A DNA stretch of 64,000 bases from CAZIKF01 sp964539825 (GCA_964539825.1 CAZIKF010000024.1:1-64000); one strand, 5' to 3'; shown: positions 42,114-51,638, numbered from the stretch's first letter. A program made the numbers and translations. The notes: a model not told the origin generated them from the sequence alone.

Positions 42114-42761
42114 TCAGGTTTGGGGGATGCAAATTGTCGATTCAACGAGGAACTCCTCTGAAATCTTGAATATTGCTCCCTTAATACTGGAACAGTCTTC
42201 ATTTGGCCTGGCCTCCTTGAAAAGGGGAGAAAAAAGTTCGTTGCGATAAATCTCATGATCCTTCTCATTTTCCCATATGCTTAGTACCAGTGCGAGTTCA
42301 TCTCCGAGGTACCCAAACCAGCCGTCTAGGAAGCCTGAAGCAGAACTCATCCCCGGAACCCAAATAGACTTTTGGACATGGTCAAAGTGCTCTCTTCTCT
42401 GGGCTGCAAGGTTGCACATTGCCATGCGCACCACATTTCCTGAGTGTAGCTTCAAGGAAGAGTTTGCATTTCTTGGATTGAATTGGAATCCAGGTTCAAA
42501 CAACAGAGTCTTGAGATGACTGTATGTATGTGCCTGTTTGCTTCCCTCAAAGATGCGATCATGCTCAACATTCATGAAACGCTCATAGCTACTTGAATCT
42601 TTCCAGATTCCAATAATATAAGCATCTTCTTGATTCTCAACTGAGAAGCCGCCGAATTGACCGAGAAAACCATTGCAGCCTTGGAGAGACTTCCATTTTG
42701 CCTGAGCCTTCGCGAAAGAAATTGGATCTTGAGTAATACAATGAATCCATTTAATCAGCAT
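42114..42761 (-). CDS. DUF4937 (YdbC-like) protein with two ABM-like domains
   Basis: A 215-residue cytoplasmic protein. It opens with MLIKWIHCITQDPISFAKAQ and continues GFLGQFGGFSVENQEDAYII, the pattern of the DUF4937/YdbC family, with a dimeric ferredoxin-like (antibiotic-biosynthesis-monooxygenase) fold. The second half (HFDHVQKSIWVPGMSSASGF, then LALVLSIWENEKDHEIY) is a second copy of the domain. The biochemical role is unknown. GGGGGAT six bases upstream of the ATG supports the start. Separate from its minus-strand neighbours by 118 bases. Confidence 0.75.
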   Translation of the reverse strand: MLIKWIHCITQDPISFAKAQAKWKSLQGCNGFLGQFGGFSVENQEDAYIIGIWKDSSSYERFMNVEHDRIFEGSKQAHTYSHLKTLLFEPGFQFNPRNANSSLKLHSGNVVRMAMCNLAAQRREHFDHVQKSIWVPGMSSASGFLDGWFGYLGDELALVLSIWENEKDHEIYRNELFSPLFKEARPNEDCSSIKGAIFKISEEFLVESTICIPQT

Positions 42762-42879
42762 AATCCCCCATGTTCTTCAGTAGAATTCACGCATCGTTAA
42801 GATAGTGTTTGTCAGTGACGCGCTTAGTTCGCCTGCCTGCTAGCATCCTATTCATAACTCACCATGCGATTCTGAGATC

Positions 42880-43299
42880 TCAGGTCTTGGTTGCCTCCTT
42901 CGCGGGTAGATTTTCTAAAACAGATGCATTCCAGGTGTCTCCAACCCAGACCGCTGCGATCCTACAATTTTTAAATCGCTTGGTAAGAAATCTCACTGCT
43001 GCTTGGAGCTGGGCTTTTTGGTCACCCTCTTCTCGAGGGTTGCCCGCGCAATTGTGATGGGCCGCTACGGCAATGGCACGAGATCCATGACATTCAAGAC
43101 TAATTCGGATACTTGCTAAGGTAGCCTCGGTCTGTGCCGACTGGGTTTCTTCAGATAGGAATTTGACGATTCCCGCCTCAGTGATCGTGTCCACGTAATG
43201 GACCTGAAATAGGTTGCGTACTACTTCATTGACAGACATCTGTACGCGGCCATCCATACAATTGAGTACTGTAGCAAATTCATTTTTTTGACTATTCAT
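42880..43299 (-). CDS. small beta-carbonic-anhydrase-like protein
   Basis: 139 residues; shorter than typical beta-class carbonic anhydrases (180-220). Zinc-site residues are preserved: Cys14, Asp16 and Arg18 in NCMDGR and His81/Cys84 in HHNC, in the CxDxR...HxxC order of the beta class. It fits the minimal Pro_CA_2 type. Whether it hydrates CO2 is not certain, because such small members often lack helices needed for the dimer active site. GGGAGGA nine bases before the ATG marks the start. It follows the GNAT gene by 15 bases in the same direction, so the two should be co-transcribed. Confidence 0.7.
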   Translation of the reverse strand: MNSQKNEFATVLNCMDGRVQMSVNEVVRNLFQVHYVDTITEAGIVKFLSEETQSAQTEATLASIRISLECHGSRAIAVAAHHNCAGNPREEGDQKAQLQAAVRFLTKRFKNCRIAAVWVGDTWNASVLENLPAKEATKT

Positions 43300-43314
43300 T
43301 GATAGTATTCCTCC

Positions 43315-43884
43315 CTAAAGCCCTTCATGTAAGTGATTTGTTTTATTCCACATGGCTTTGGTTATCTTATAGAGAACGTGTTCACATAGCGGATGGTTGT
43401 CTGGCAGGCTCGGATGCTTGAAATTCTCCTGGGTATTGATCATATCGAGCCTCTCCATCACAGATTGAGATCTCTTATTTTGCAGTGATGTGAACGAAAC
43501 AACTTCATATAACTCCAGGGATTCAAACGCGAATTTTAATGCCTCTCTGGCAGCCTCTGTAGCGTATCCATAACCCCAGAATTCTTTTGATAGGCGCCAC
43601 CCTATTTCCACAAATGGAGAAAATGGGTATTTAAGGTGCGGTCTATGGAGCCCCACATATCCAATAAAGCTTCCCCGGGTCTTGATCTCCACAGCCCAGA
43701 GTCCCCAGCCATTCTTTGAGATGAGCGTCTTTGACTTTTCAGCGAAGGCATTACTTTCTGACTGAGAAAGAGTCTTTGGAAAAAACTCCATGACCGTGGG
43801 ATCGGAATTGAGCTCGGCAAATTGGTGATAATCCGTGGGCAGCCAATTTCGCAAAATCAATCGTTTTGTTTCCAATTTAGGCAC
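43315..43884 (-). CDS. GNAT acetyltransferase, RimJ/RimL type
   Basis: 189-residue N-acetyltransferase of the Acetyltransf_3 group. ETKRLILRNWLPTDYHQF is the diagnostic first strand and helix; VEIGWRLSKEFWGYGYATEA is the acetyl-CoA motif, and LQNKRSQSVMERLDM the last helix. The substrate is not known. The start is a GTG at 43884 without a good ribosome-binding site. It lies 15 bases upstream of the mini carbonic-anhydrase-like gene. It is not closely similar to the GNAT protein at 9863, so the two do not look like a recent duplication. Confidence 0.82.
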   Translation of the reverse strand: MPKLETKRLILRNWLPTDYHQFAELNSDPTVMEFFPKTLSQSESNAFAEKSKTLISKNGWGLWAVEIKTRGSFIGYVGLHRPHLKYPFSPFVEIGWRLSKEFWGYGYATEAAREALKFAFESLELYEVVSFTSLQNKRSQSVMERLDMINTQENFKHPSLPDNHPLCEHVLYKITKAMWNKTNHLHEGL

Positions 43885-43988
43885 CCTTTGGAAAATTGGT
43901 CCGTCCCCTTTTGCTCCCTGGAGAACTTTTGATGGCTTTTTCCTTGGAATAGTATATCTTCCTTTGGCTCAGTCGAGTAGGTGTTTTT

Positions 43989-45605
43989 ATGACGGGAAAA
44001 GAGATAACTATGGAAAGCAAAGGGGCGTTTAGCGAGCTTGGTCTTTCAAAAAATATTCTGGATGCCATTGATAAGAAGGGATTTGAAGAGCCAACCAAAA
44101 TTCAAGCCATGACAATCCCCGTGATGCTCAGAGATGATACGAATATCATTGCCCAGGCCCAGACGGGTACGGGTAAAACTGCTGCCTTTGGCCTGCCGTT
44201 GATTGAAATGATTGACCCTGGTGCTGGATCAGTGCAGGCATTGATATTGGTACCTACCCGTGAGCTAGCTATCCAGGTATCGGAAGAAATCAATTCTCTC
44301 AAGGGAAACAAGGATATTAGAACAGTGCCTATCTATGGGGGTCAATCCATTGACCAGCAGTTGCGCAGGCTTAGTAAAGGGGTGCACATTGTGGTGGGCT
44401 CTCCCGGCAGGATCATCGATCATATAAATCGAAAGACATTGAAGCTGGGCAAGATTCAGCACCTGATTCTGGATGAAGCGGATGAAATGCTAAATATGGG
44501 CTTCATTGAAGATATGGAAGAAATCTTTAAGCACACAAATCCTGATAAGAGAACCTTATTATTCTCTGCCACTATGCCCAATAAGATTAAGGAACTCGCT
44601 CGTGGCTATATGGATGGATATGAACTTCTTACCGCTAAGAAGGAGCAGCTTACAACTAACCTGACGGAGCAGATCTACTTCGAGGTAAAGGGTTCTGACA
44701 AGTTTGAAGCTCTTTGCAGGATCATCGATATTGAGCATCCCTTTTATGGTTTGATTTTCTGTAGGACAAAGCGCGATGTAGGGGAGCTTGTAGACCGCCT
44801 GGCAGATAGAGGATACGATGCAGAACCTATTCATGGAGAGATCTCACAGGCTCAAAGAGAACGGACTCTAGATAATTTCAAAAAGCAAAGAATCGAAATT
44901 CTGGTGGCTACAGACGTAGCCGCTCGCGGAATTGATGTCATCAATCTCACCCACGTCATTAACTATTCTTTACCGCAGGAGCCGGAGGCCTATGTTCATC
45001 GAGTCGGTCGTACCGGAAGAGCAGGGAATGAGGGAACAGCAATTACATTTATCACACCCAGTGAGTACAAGAGACTGATGTTCATTCAAAGGATTTCCGG
45101 GGCCGATATTAAGAAATCTGTCGTACCCAAAGTAAAGGATATTATCAAGGCCAAAAGGACGAAGATTTATCAGGACCTGAAAGCGATTCTGGAAGATGAA
45201 ATTGAACCTAAATACTACAATTGGGCAAAAAAGCTGCTCGATGAAAATGATCCTACTCAAATGTTAGCGGCTTTGCTGAACTATAGCTTTGAGGAGGAAC
45301 TAAATCCAGATACTTATGGTGAAATAAAAGAGGTTGGGGCTAAGCCTAAGCAGCTTGATCAGCAAGGTAAAGCTCGGCTCTTTGTTGCCCTTGGCAAAGA
45401 AGACAAGATGAATCCCCGAAAGCTTGTAAAGCTTATTTTAGACAGAGTCTCGGTGAAGCCCAGGCTCATCAGTGACGTTCAGGTAATGGACAAATTCTCC
45501 TTTGTAACTGTTCCTTTCGAAAAAGCAGAAAAGATTGTTTTAAGTTTCAAGGAAAAGGGCTGCAAGCCATTGGTCAGTCTTGCCAAGAACACCAGGCAAA
45601 AATAG
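43989..45605 (+). CDS. deaD: DEAD-box RNA helicase (DeaD/CsdA-like)
   Basis: 538-residue ATP-dependent RNA helicase used in ribosome assembly and RNA turnover, especially in the cold. It has a Q motif (GFEEPTKIQAMTIP), Walker A AQTGTGKT, motif II DEAD in ILDEADEML, motif III SAT, and HRVGRTGRAG. The C-terminal tail includes an RNA-binding domain resembling the DbpA-type RBD (ARLFVALGKEDKMNPRKLVK near residue 455). The ATG at 43989 or the in-frame ATG at residue 8 may be used; GTAGGTG lies just upstream of the first. Possible -10 TAGTAT near 43945. Probably monocistronic. Confidence 0.9.
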   Translation: MTGKEITMESKGAFSELGLSKNILDAIDKKGFEEPTKIQAMTIPVMLRDDTNIIAQAQTGTGKTAAFGLPLIEMIDPGAGSVQALILVPTRELAIQVSEEINSLKGNKDIRTVPIYGGQSIDQQLRRLSKGVHIVVGSPGRIIDHINRKTLKLGKIQHLILDEADEMLNMGFIEDMEEIFKHTNPDKRTLLFSATMPNKIKELARGYMDGYELLTAKKEQLTTNLTEQIYFEVKGSDKFEALCRIIDIEHPFYGLIFCRTKRDVGELVDRLADRGYDAEPIHGEISQAQRERTLDNFKKQRIEILVATDVAARGIDVINLTHVINYSLPQEPEAYVHRVGRTGRAGNEGTAITFITPSEYKRLMFIQRISGADIKKSVVPKVKDIIKAKRTKIYQDLKAILEDEIEPKYYNWAKKLLDENDPTQMLAALLNYSFEEELNPDTYGEIKEVGAKPKQLDQQGKARLFVALGKEDKMNPRKLVKLILDRVSVKPRLISDVQVMDKFSFVTVPFEKAEKIVLSFKEKGCKPLVSLAKNTRQK

Positions 45606-45750
45606 CTTTGAGAAACTGAAACTTCATAGGGATTACTGAGTATGACTCTACCCGCCCCACTTATCTATTTCGAATGGCCTAGAATTTCGGTGTAGTATAT
45701 TGTTTCAGGTCTGGTTGTTGTCTCTTTGAATGGCTCATACGAGGAGTAAT

Positions 45751-46389
45751 ATGCGTTCAGGTCCGATCAAACTTAGCTTAGTTCTGAGGCGCGATAGGTT
45801 CTTTGGCGCTCTTTGTTGGATATGTGTATCGATCTATCTACTCTACTCAACAAATCTCATGAACTTCAAGCCTGCAACCTCAATCCAATGGGCAGCCATT
45901 TACCTGGGATCAATCTCTCTTTTTAGTTACTGGTTCTTTCTGGGATACTACCTCATCGATCCCGTATCCTTGAAGATTTGGAAATGCACGGGCAACCGTT
46001 TGTTTGTGGACAGGTACCTCTTAGCTCAAGCAGATGCGATTAACTCCTTTGCGGTCGACTTCTGGCCAGAGAAATCCCTTGGATTCTGCCTCATAGCCAT
46101 TACCGATGAAGGTGAAAAAGTACGAATCAGTGATTTTCGACAAGTTCCAATTGAAAGTAAGTCAACGGGAGAGACTATATCAAAGCACTTCAGTAGACCA
46201 TTTCATTACCAGGACAATACAGGTGGTGTCATAGTCACCCGTGGTACTGGCGGTGAAATTGAGGTAAGTCACAAAGATCCCTTCGATATCATTAGGGAGG
46301 TAAAATGGAATCAAATTCTACTCGTGATGATACCGATCCTGGTCGGCTTTTGTTGGCTAATGTTGTGGGTGAAAAAGGGCCCTGGTTAA
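45751..46389 (+). CDS. membrane protein of unknown function
   Basis: 212 residues. Two hydrophobic helices near 18-35 and 50-68 are followed by a soluble region of about 115 residues with PH-like beta strands (LKIWKCTGNRLFVDRYLLAQ) and a C-terminal helix (ILLVMIPILVGFCWLML). The family is not recognised; the fold prediction is loose. The ATG at 45751 is fixed by GAGGAG five bases upstream. A candidate -10 (TAGTAT) lies about 55 bases upstream. It is convergent with the unknown gene at 46427. Confidence 0.6.
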   Translation: MRSGPIKLSLVLRRDRFFGALCWICVSIYLLYSTNLMNFKPATSIQWAAIYLGSISLFSYWFFLGYYLIDPVSLKIWKCTGNRLFVDRYLLAQADAINSFAVDFWPEKSLGFCLIAITDEGEKVRISDFRQVPIESKSTGETISKHFSRPFHYQDNTGGVIVTRGTGGEIEVSHKDPFDIIREVKWNQILLVMIPILVGFCWLMLWVKKGPG

Positions 46390-46426
46390 GGGGATAAATT
46401 CATAAACCTTTAGCAGGGTCTCTTAA

Positions 46427-47539
46427 CTAGCGGGATCCAGAGTTTGGTCCTAAACCAACTAGTTTTTGGTACATTTTATAAGTGTCATCAAGTTTAACCA
46501 GCAATTTTTCATGATTTGGCAGTGCCATAATCATCATAGTCAGGGCAATACCTCGAGCAACCGCGTCTGCTAGAGCAGGTGGATAAAGGGTTACTCCAAG
46601 TAGATAGAGGGGATAGATCTTCAGACTCTCTAAATTGAAACCAATAGGAGAGTGGGCTGATAACCAATCATTGGTGGCCCCAATTGTCGTCAAACCTTTG
46701 GTATTTACGGCTTCACGATAATCGTTAAGGTATTGGGTTTTATATTCAAGACTCAGGATGGTGTACTGAAGGATCAGCTTCTGTTTGGTTCCCTCTTTGT
46801 GTCGAGTAATTGCTTCATCATAGGCATTTACCATAGCCATGCCAGCAGAGAAATCGGCATATTTCATGCCTCGTTGAAAAACTTCTTGCTTGCTAAGGTC
46901 AAGCTCTAACAACGGAGCCATTTCATGGAGCAGCGTCTTTATACTCTCACTGTAAAGATGCTGAGATTCATATTCCTCGAGTAAGGATTTAAGAATCAGC
47001 CGCTTTATGCCAAGAGCAACAGCGTAATTGATGAGATCCCAATTCCTTCCCTCCTGGTCAGCGGCATTCCCCAGGTACTGAGAAAACTTGTAGAGAGTCT
47101 TGATCCTTTGATTTGCCTCTTTCAACTTCCCGCTCTGGGAGAGTTTTAGCGCGTCTGCCATAAACTGGTTTGAAAATGAGCGGATAGATTTCAAATTTAT
47201 AGTACTGATGATTGAGTTAATCTGAATTTCAGCCCGGCGATAGTCTGTTTTTAGCTTTCCTGTGAAATACTTCACCATCTCTTTTTGTGCCCCCAAATAA
47301 GACTGCCGGTTGAATTTCTGGGTACCCTTTTTCTCATCTGGATATGCCGCGGTGATCAACTTGAGAAAAACAGGTTGGTCGATGATCCTTTTTCCAGGTC
47401 TGTAGGCCTCAAACAACTTTTCAATTTCAAGAGTTGGTTTTGTAGGCAAACCCACATAGAAAAATGTTTGAATTACCAACACTAGAATCGCTGAGCAAAT
47501 CCAAAAAATAAATCCTCTTCTGAAAAAATTAAAGATCAT
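46427..47539 (-). CDS. membrane-anchored helical protein of unknown function
   Basis: 370 residues from the ATG at 47539. A single N-terminal anchor (RGFIFWICSAILVLVIQTFFYVG) is followed by a mainly helical soluble part with several TPR-like pairs of helices (SQSGKLKEANQRIKTLYKF and following); the region near 240-260 has NAYDEAITRHKEG. The frame remains open upstream into the RidA gene, but that part has no signal and the ATG has AGAGAAG before it. No family is recognised. The RidA gene is 23 bases upstream on the same strand, so they probably form a unit. Confidence 0.6.
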   Translation of the reverse strand: MIFNFFRRGFIFWICSAILVLVIQTFFYVGLPTKPTLEIEKLFEAYRPGKRIIDQPVFLKLITAAYPDEKKGTQKFNRQSYLGAQKEMVKYFTGKLKTDYRRAEIQINSIISTINLKSIRSFSNQFMADALKLSQSGKLKEANQRIKTLYKFSQYLGNAADQEGRNWDLINYAVALGIKRLILKSLLEEYESQHLYSESIKTLLHEMAPLLELDLSKQEVFQRGMKYADFSAGMAMVNAYDEAITRHKEGTKQKLILQYTILSLEYKTQYLNDYREAVNTKGLTTIGATNDWLSAHSPIGFNLESLKIYPLYLLGVTLYPPALADAVARGIALTMMIMALPNHEKLLVKLDDTYKMYQKLVGLGPNSGSR

Positions 47540-47562
47540 TTCTTCTCTGGTACTGTGGCAGC

Positions 47563-47955
47563 TTATGACCGATTCACCAGGCAATCCGCTTCTATCTCCA
47601 CCAACCAGTCCTTTTGCAACAAGGAGGAGACTGCAGCAAATGTGCTTGCGGGTCTGATTCGAGAAAATACTGCTCCATGAGCTCTGGCGGCTTCTTCCCA
47701 CCTGGAGGCATCGGTGAGCAGGACGCGAGTACGAATCACATCTTTCATTTGACCCCCTGCTTCCTCAATGGACTGCTGAATAATTTCAAGGCAGCGTAGC
47801 GTTTGCAAGTAAAGATCGCCGGGAGACTCGGTCTCTCCATTTTCAGTGAGAGGTGCGGTGCCAGAAACACAGATCCAATCGCCCACACGAACCGCCCTGG
47901 AAAAACCTATGCGCTCTTCAAAAGGAGAACCCGAACTCACAAGAACACGCGTCAT
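47563..47955 (-). CDS. RidA family protein (YjgF/UK114-like)
   Basis: About 130 residues of the reactive-intermediate deaminase A family, which hydrolyse enamines and imines made by PLP enzymes. It shows FSRAVRVGDWICVSGTAPL, then GDLYLQTLRCLEIIQQSIEE, DVIRTRVLLTDASRW and FAAVSSLLQKDWLVEIEADC. The arginine of MKDVIRTRV is the usual substrate-carboxylate contact. The gene may use the ATG at 47955, though no good ribosome-binding site is present; upstream frame is open 26 codons. The downstream gene (23 bases) encodes an unknown membrane-anchored protein. Confidence 0.85.
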   Translation of the reverse strand: MTRVLVSSGSPFEERIGFSRAVRVGDWICVSGTAPLTENGETESPGDLYLQTLRCLEIIQQSIEEAGGQMKDVIRTRVLLTDASRWEEAARAHGAVFSRIRPASTFAAVSSLLQKDWLVEIEADCLVNRS

Positions 47956-48080
47956 AACTGGCAAAGTATAGCAAACAAACCTTGGGATTGAACCAGGATT
48001 TGAGGGACTAATCAAGAAGTTTTTGTTGGACAAGCTATATTCATCAATCCAACTCTAAAGGGCAAATGCTTTATGGTGAA

Positions 48081-49103
48081 CTAGACGTGTTGAATTGGTT
48101 CTTCATGTGTCGGTGAGGCTATTTGGGAGGTGCGGTGTATTTCATGGAACAGAAAAAAGCCGATGGCCAAAGTCATTACCTCAAATAGATAGAGATTTAA
48201 GTCATGGGGAACGATAAGTAAGGCAGCTACGAACTGGGCTATAATGGAAGCTATAAGCAGTTTTACAATAAATCCTCGGTTTCTTCTGCTGATAAAAAAT
48301 GCACCCAGGGGAGCGCCGATAATTACAATGGGTACGGAAGTTGACCAGAGCTCGATGGCTTGTGGTTGAAGCGGAGATATTGCTCCAATATCAACATAGC
48401 CAAAAAAGTAGATCAGTGAGGTTCCCAAAACTGTATTAATAGACATAAGGATCACACTTGTGGGAGTTGCTACCTTTTCGCAGATCCCAAAATAAAGGGT
48501 TAGAGCGCTAAAAAGAAATATGTCCAGTCCGCTCCCCGTAAGAGAGGAGACGATTCCTCCAAGAATCCCAAAACCTATGAGTACTGCCTTTTCCCGGCTC
48601 TTGAGGATCTTAGGCAGGCTGACAATCCCTGTATCCTTCTTGAAAATAACTAGAACACATCCAAAGGTGAATAAAATACATACAAAAAACATCTTGATAT
48701 AGGCAGGAGAGAACAGTCCATGTATCCACCATAGCCCCATTACCATGCCCAGGGATCCCCCGATAGTTCCATAGATAATCGCTCGTGTCTCTATAGGGAC
48801 CTTTAGTTTGAGGATCCAAAGGCTCGCTGCGGTCATCCCGACACTTTGTATCATGAGCGAAAAATCTCGGGCAATCAGCGGGGAGATGGAAAGAACAAGA
48901 GTTAGAACAGGGAAAGCGATTGCTCCTCCACCTATGCTGGTGGAACCAGCAATGAAGGATGCGAATATCATGGTGAGAGGCATAAACCATAGGCGTGCCA
49001 TGGTCTCGGTCCCTCCATGAGCCCCAAATACCTGGTACCAGAATCCAAGTAACAGAATATAAAAGAGACCCAGAAAAACGTTATAGATTCTTGAACTCTT
49101 CAT
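48081..49103 (-). CDS. TauE/SafE family sulfite/sulfonate-type exporter
   Basis: Inner-membrane protein of 340 residues with 8-9 transmembrane helices. The two inverted TauE domains have FASFIAGSTSIGGGAIAFPV near residue 48 and GILGGIVSSLTGSGLDIFLF near 182, the conserved G-rich gate motif of the family, and FSALTLYFGICEKVATPTSV. Members export sulfite, sulfoacetate or thiosulfate; the substrate cannot be inferred from context. An N-terminal helix precedes the first domain. No clear ribosome-binding site. A 174-bp gap separates it from the divergent-direction GNAT gene. Confidence 0.88.
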   Translation of the reverse strand: MKSSRIYNVFLGLFYILLLGFWYQVFGAHGGTETMARLWFMPLTMIFASFIAGSTSIGGGAIAFPVLTLVLSISPLIARDFSLMIQSVGMTAASLWILKLKVPIETRAIIYGTIGGSLGMVMGLWWIHGLFSPAYIKMFFVCILFTFGCVLVIFKKDTGIVSLPKILKSREKAVLIGFGILGGIVSSLTGSGLDIFLFSALTLYFGICEKVATPTSVILMSINTVLGTSLIYFFGYVDIGAISPLQPQAIELWSTSVPIVIIGAPLGAFFISRRNRGFIVKLLIASIIAQFVAALLIVPHDLNLYLFEVMTLAIGFFLFHEIHRTSQIASPTHEEPIQHV

Positions 49104-49277
49104 TTATTTAAAAAAGAGGCAAACCTTGGTAGGGGTAGCTAACCGGGTTAGTAAGCGAATTGGTGAGTATATCAATTATCCTGATTACTACGGCTAGTTT
49201 TTGCCAATGGGCTCAGTTGGGATACTCCCAAGGAGATGCCGCGAAGACGATCGAGCACGGGAGTCAGGTTGAGGTTT

Positions 49278-49772
49278 TCATAGGATCTTTCGCATCCAAA
49301 CTCGTCCTTCATCATCGGGGCCATGCACATCAGGCATCGTAGCTACAGGAACGTAGCCAGCCTTTCCGTAGAATGCTATGACTTCATGACTTTTTACGTA
49401 GGTAGCCATGTACATACAATATACTTTTGCTTCTTTAGAAACATTTTCAGCATGCTTCAATAGCCGGGTACCGAGGCCACTCCCTCTGTACTCAGGAAAA
49501 ATCGCGATATCTAAGAGCTCAGAATATTGTCCAATACAAGGAACTCCATCCAACTTCTCCTCTCTTAAAACTCCAACAAAACCCATTGGTCTGTCATCGT
49601 TATCAAAAAAAGCAAAAAATTTAGTACCTATATAGTAATGGTTAGAGATTTTTTTTCTTACATGTTGTTGGTGGCTAGCGAATTGAGGATTGAAGTGATC
49701 TCCCAACTCAACCTCAGCCATCAGATCAAAAAAAGTCTCCACAAATGGCTCTTCAGCAATTTCTCTAATCAT
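49278..49772 (-). CDS. GNAT acetyltransferase
   Basis: 164-residue acetyltransferase of the GNAT fold. The acetyl-CoA site is IFPEYRGSGLGTRLLKHAE near 108 and the end is EVIAFYGKAGYVPVATMPD. The N-terminal helix EPFVETFFDLMAEVELGDH is atypical. It cannot be assigned to a named subfamily. It is followed by the VOC gene (upstream on the strand, 43 bases), possibly as a pair. A weak AAAGAAAAG precedes the ATG. Confidence 0.78.
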   Translation of the reverse strand: MIREIAEEPFVETFFDLMAEVELGDHFNPQFASHQQHVRKKISNHYYIGTKFFAFFDNDDRPMGFVGVLREEKLDGVPCIGQYSELLDIAIFPEYRGSGLGTRLLKHAENVSKEAKVYCMYMATYVKSHEVIAFYGKAGYVPVATMPDVHGPDDEGRVWMRKIL

Positions 49773-49815
49773 GACTTTTCTTTGACTCTAATCTTGGCCT
49801 TCTAGCCCTAGAATT

Positions 49816-50196
49816 TTACTCATTATTCCTTTTGATTTGGGAAAGCTGGATGAAATTTCCATCTGGATCTTCAATGGTGGCAACCAGCGTGGGCCCAACA
49901 TCAAAAATAGTCTTGGACTTGTCATTATCTGGGTAAAATCTGACGCCCTTTAGCGCGAGACTCTCTACAGCGGCATGAATATCCTCGACTTGAAAACTGA
50001 TCATAATTGACTGCTTTTGCACAGTTGAACTGGGATAGCCAATGAAATCAAGACCAAATCTAGAGCCCTGGTCAAATTCAAAATCCTGCCAGTGATCGTC
50101 TCCGTAGCCTTTCTTGAGTCCGAGAGTCTCGGAGTACCAGTCCGCCAGCTTTTGATTTGGGGAATGAATATAAGCGACGTGTATGCCTTTGATCAT
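49816..50196 (-). CDS. VOC family protein (glyoxalase/bleomycin-resistance fold)
   Basis: 126-residue cytoplasmic protein with one vicinal-oxygen-chelate domain. It starts MIKGIHVAYIHSPNQKLADW, then MISFQVEDIHAAVES in the second half, and ends with LVATIEDPDGNFIQLSQI, the usual last strand (the Glu in this strand is a metal ligand in active members). The specific reaction is unknown; it differs from the VOC protein at 10366. It is followed by a GNAT gene in the same direction. Confidence 0.82.
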   Translation of the reverse strand: MIKGIHVAYIHSPNQKLADWYSETLGLKKGYGDDHWQDFEFDQGSRFGLDFIGYPSSTVQKQSIMISFQVEDIHAAVESLALKGVRFYPDNDKSKTIFDVGPTLVATIEDPDGNFIQLSQIKRNNE

Positions 50197-50408
50197 AAAT
50201 TTGTGGGTTGATGGTTCATTGAATTAGACTGGATAGAGACCAGCTTAACCAACACCAACCTACCTCCAGCGTAGATCGTATTCGCAAGGAGTGGGATAGT
50301 CAAACTCCTGCAGTGGTCCAAAGGAGAGGAGAAAATCTGTATGGCTTTTAAGAGCTCAGACCTACTACGCCTGGAAGTGCGGGTAAAATTCTGAAATCGT
50401 TAACTAAA

Positions 50409-51578
50409 ATGATGAGATTTATCAGAGTTCTTTTGATTAGTCTTCACAAGCGCTTCAGACTGGATCTGCGTGCCACTTTTGTCTTTGCTCTTGTCACGAT
50501 TTGGCTTTGCATACCCAGGCTGGCTGCTTTGGAAGTTGAATCTGTTGGACTGAAGATTGAGCTCAGGCAACTGCATCAAATTTCACCCACTGACCCTATT
50601 TCCTACCGAATTTTGCTCAGGCCAAAATTTCCCATCGCAGCGACGGTTGAATATGAACTGGAAGTAGAGAACGTTAAGATCAAGACGCCCAGGCAATACC
50701 AACTCTCCACCCTTAAGACCGGGACCAGGGAAGTATGGGAGCTTCAGTCAGAAAGAGGTTCCCTGTTTTCGACTTTTAGGGTGAGTATCAAATCCATGCT
50801 GGGAGATCGAAAGATCATTGATCACCAGATTTTAGAGCTGGAGAGTGGCTCCCCAGGTCCTTTGCTTCTTGAGCATGCGGATCTGATGGCTTCCCACCTT
50901 GCGCGTGCCGTCAAGGGATCCTCCTCCCTGGTTTCTTCCTACAAGAAAGAGAGTCTCATTAACTCTTTGTTAGGATGGGCCTTAGTTACACTTGTTTTCC
51001 TTGGTATTTGTTACCGAAAAAGTCCTGAGAAGGAAAGCGCAGGACTTTTTGGCAGTCTCCTGGTCAAACTGTTTTTGGTTCTGGTCTTTCCTATTCAATT
51101 CTATCTTGTTGAATCCTTTACCAGGGATGCTCATCTAGAGAGATCAGGTTGGGAGGTAACCCTCGCGAAAATCAGTAATATTCGTAAGGTTCCCGGTCTG
51201 GGAGTCTTTGTCGATTACAAGATTAAGGGATTGGATCAGACGCAGGTTGAGTATCTACCCTTTGAACCCAGTTTTACTGACCCGGTTATAAGGGCGCTTT
51301 ATTGCATAGAGGATCCCGCTATCAATTCCATTTGGAAGCTCTATCGTTTCGAGGATACGGTCTATGTCGCTATCTTTTATCTCCTCGTGTTAGCGATATT
51401 GTATTTCAATGGTCATTACCTGGAGGCGGATAGCGAAAAGCTAAAGGGAAAGAACCTCCACATTCCCCATCTCCTCCTGCCTTTTACGCTCATGTTTTTC
51501 GCGGGTCTTCTGGGGCTGTTTCTTTTGGAATACGGACAGATGCTCTGGCTGATCACCCTTGCCTACATGGCTGGTTGA
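50409..51578 (+). CDS. membrane protein of unknown function
   Basis: 389 residues. A first hydrophobic segment (FVFALVTIWLCIPRLAAL near 25-42) may be a signal or anchor. A beta-rich region (residues 45-150) precedes a helix near 190-205, another at 213-235 and C-terminal helices at about 315-335 and 355-385. There is a loop of about 80 residues between the inner helices with charged patches. No family is recognised. Start ATG at 50409 has an adjacent ATG and no clear ribosome-binding site. A 60-base gap precedes ackA on the same strand. Confidence 0.6.
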   Translation: MMRFIRVLLISLHKRFRLDLRATFVFALVTIWLCIPRLAALEVESVGLKIELRQLHQISPTDPISYRILLRPKFPIAATVEYELEVENVKIKTPRQYQLSTLKTGTREVWELQSERGSLFSTFRVSIKSMLGDRKIIDHQILELESGSPGPLLLEHADLMASHLARAVKGSSSLVSSYKKESLINSLLGWALVTLVFLGICYRKSPEKESAGLFGSLLVKLFLVLVFPIQFYLVESFTRDAHLERSGWEVTLAKISNIRKVPGLGVFVDYKIKGLDQTQVEYLPFEPSFTDPVIRALYCIEDPAINSIWKLYRFEDTVYVAIFYLLVLAILYFNGHYLEADSEKLKGKNLHIPHLLLPFTLMFFAGLLGLFLLEYGQMLWLITLAYMAG

Positions 51579-51638
51579 ACAGTGATGTTGTATGCTCTAC
51601 TGTTCTTGGTTCCGTGAAATTCTCAGAAAGGGTCATCC

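Noticed and set aside
49160..49342. 60-codon frame with a hydrophobic start on the plus strand
   Set aside because: The second half is antisense to the end of the GNAT gene and there is no ribosome-binding site before its GTG. A remnant of a signal-peptide gene cannot be excluded.
50260..50355. minus-strand tail encoding LQEFDYPTPCEYDLRWR before a stop
   Set aside because: It looks protein-like, but is only about 30 codons long, has no start and no family could be named. It could be a gene remnant.
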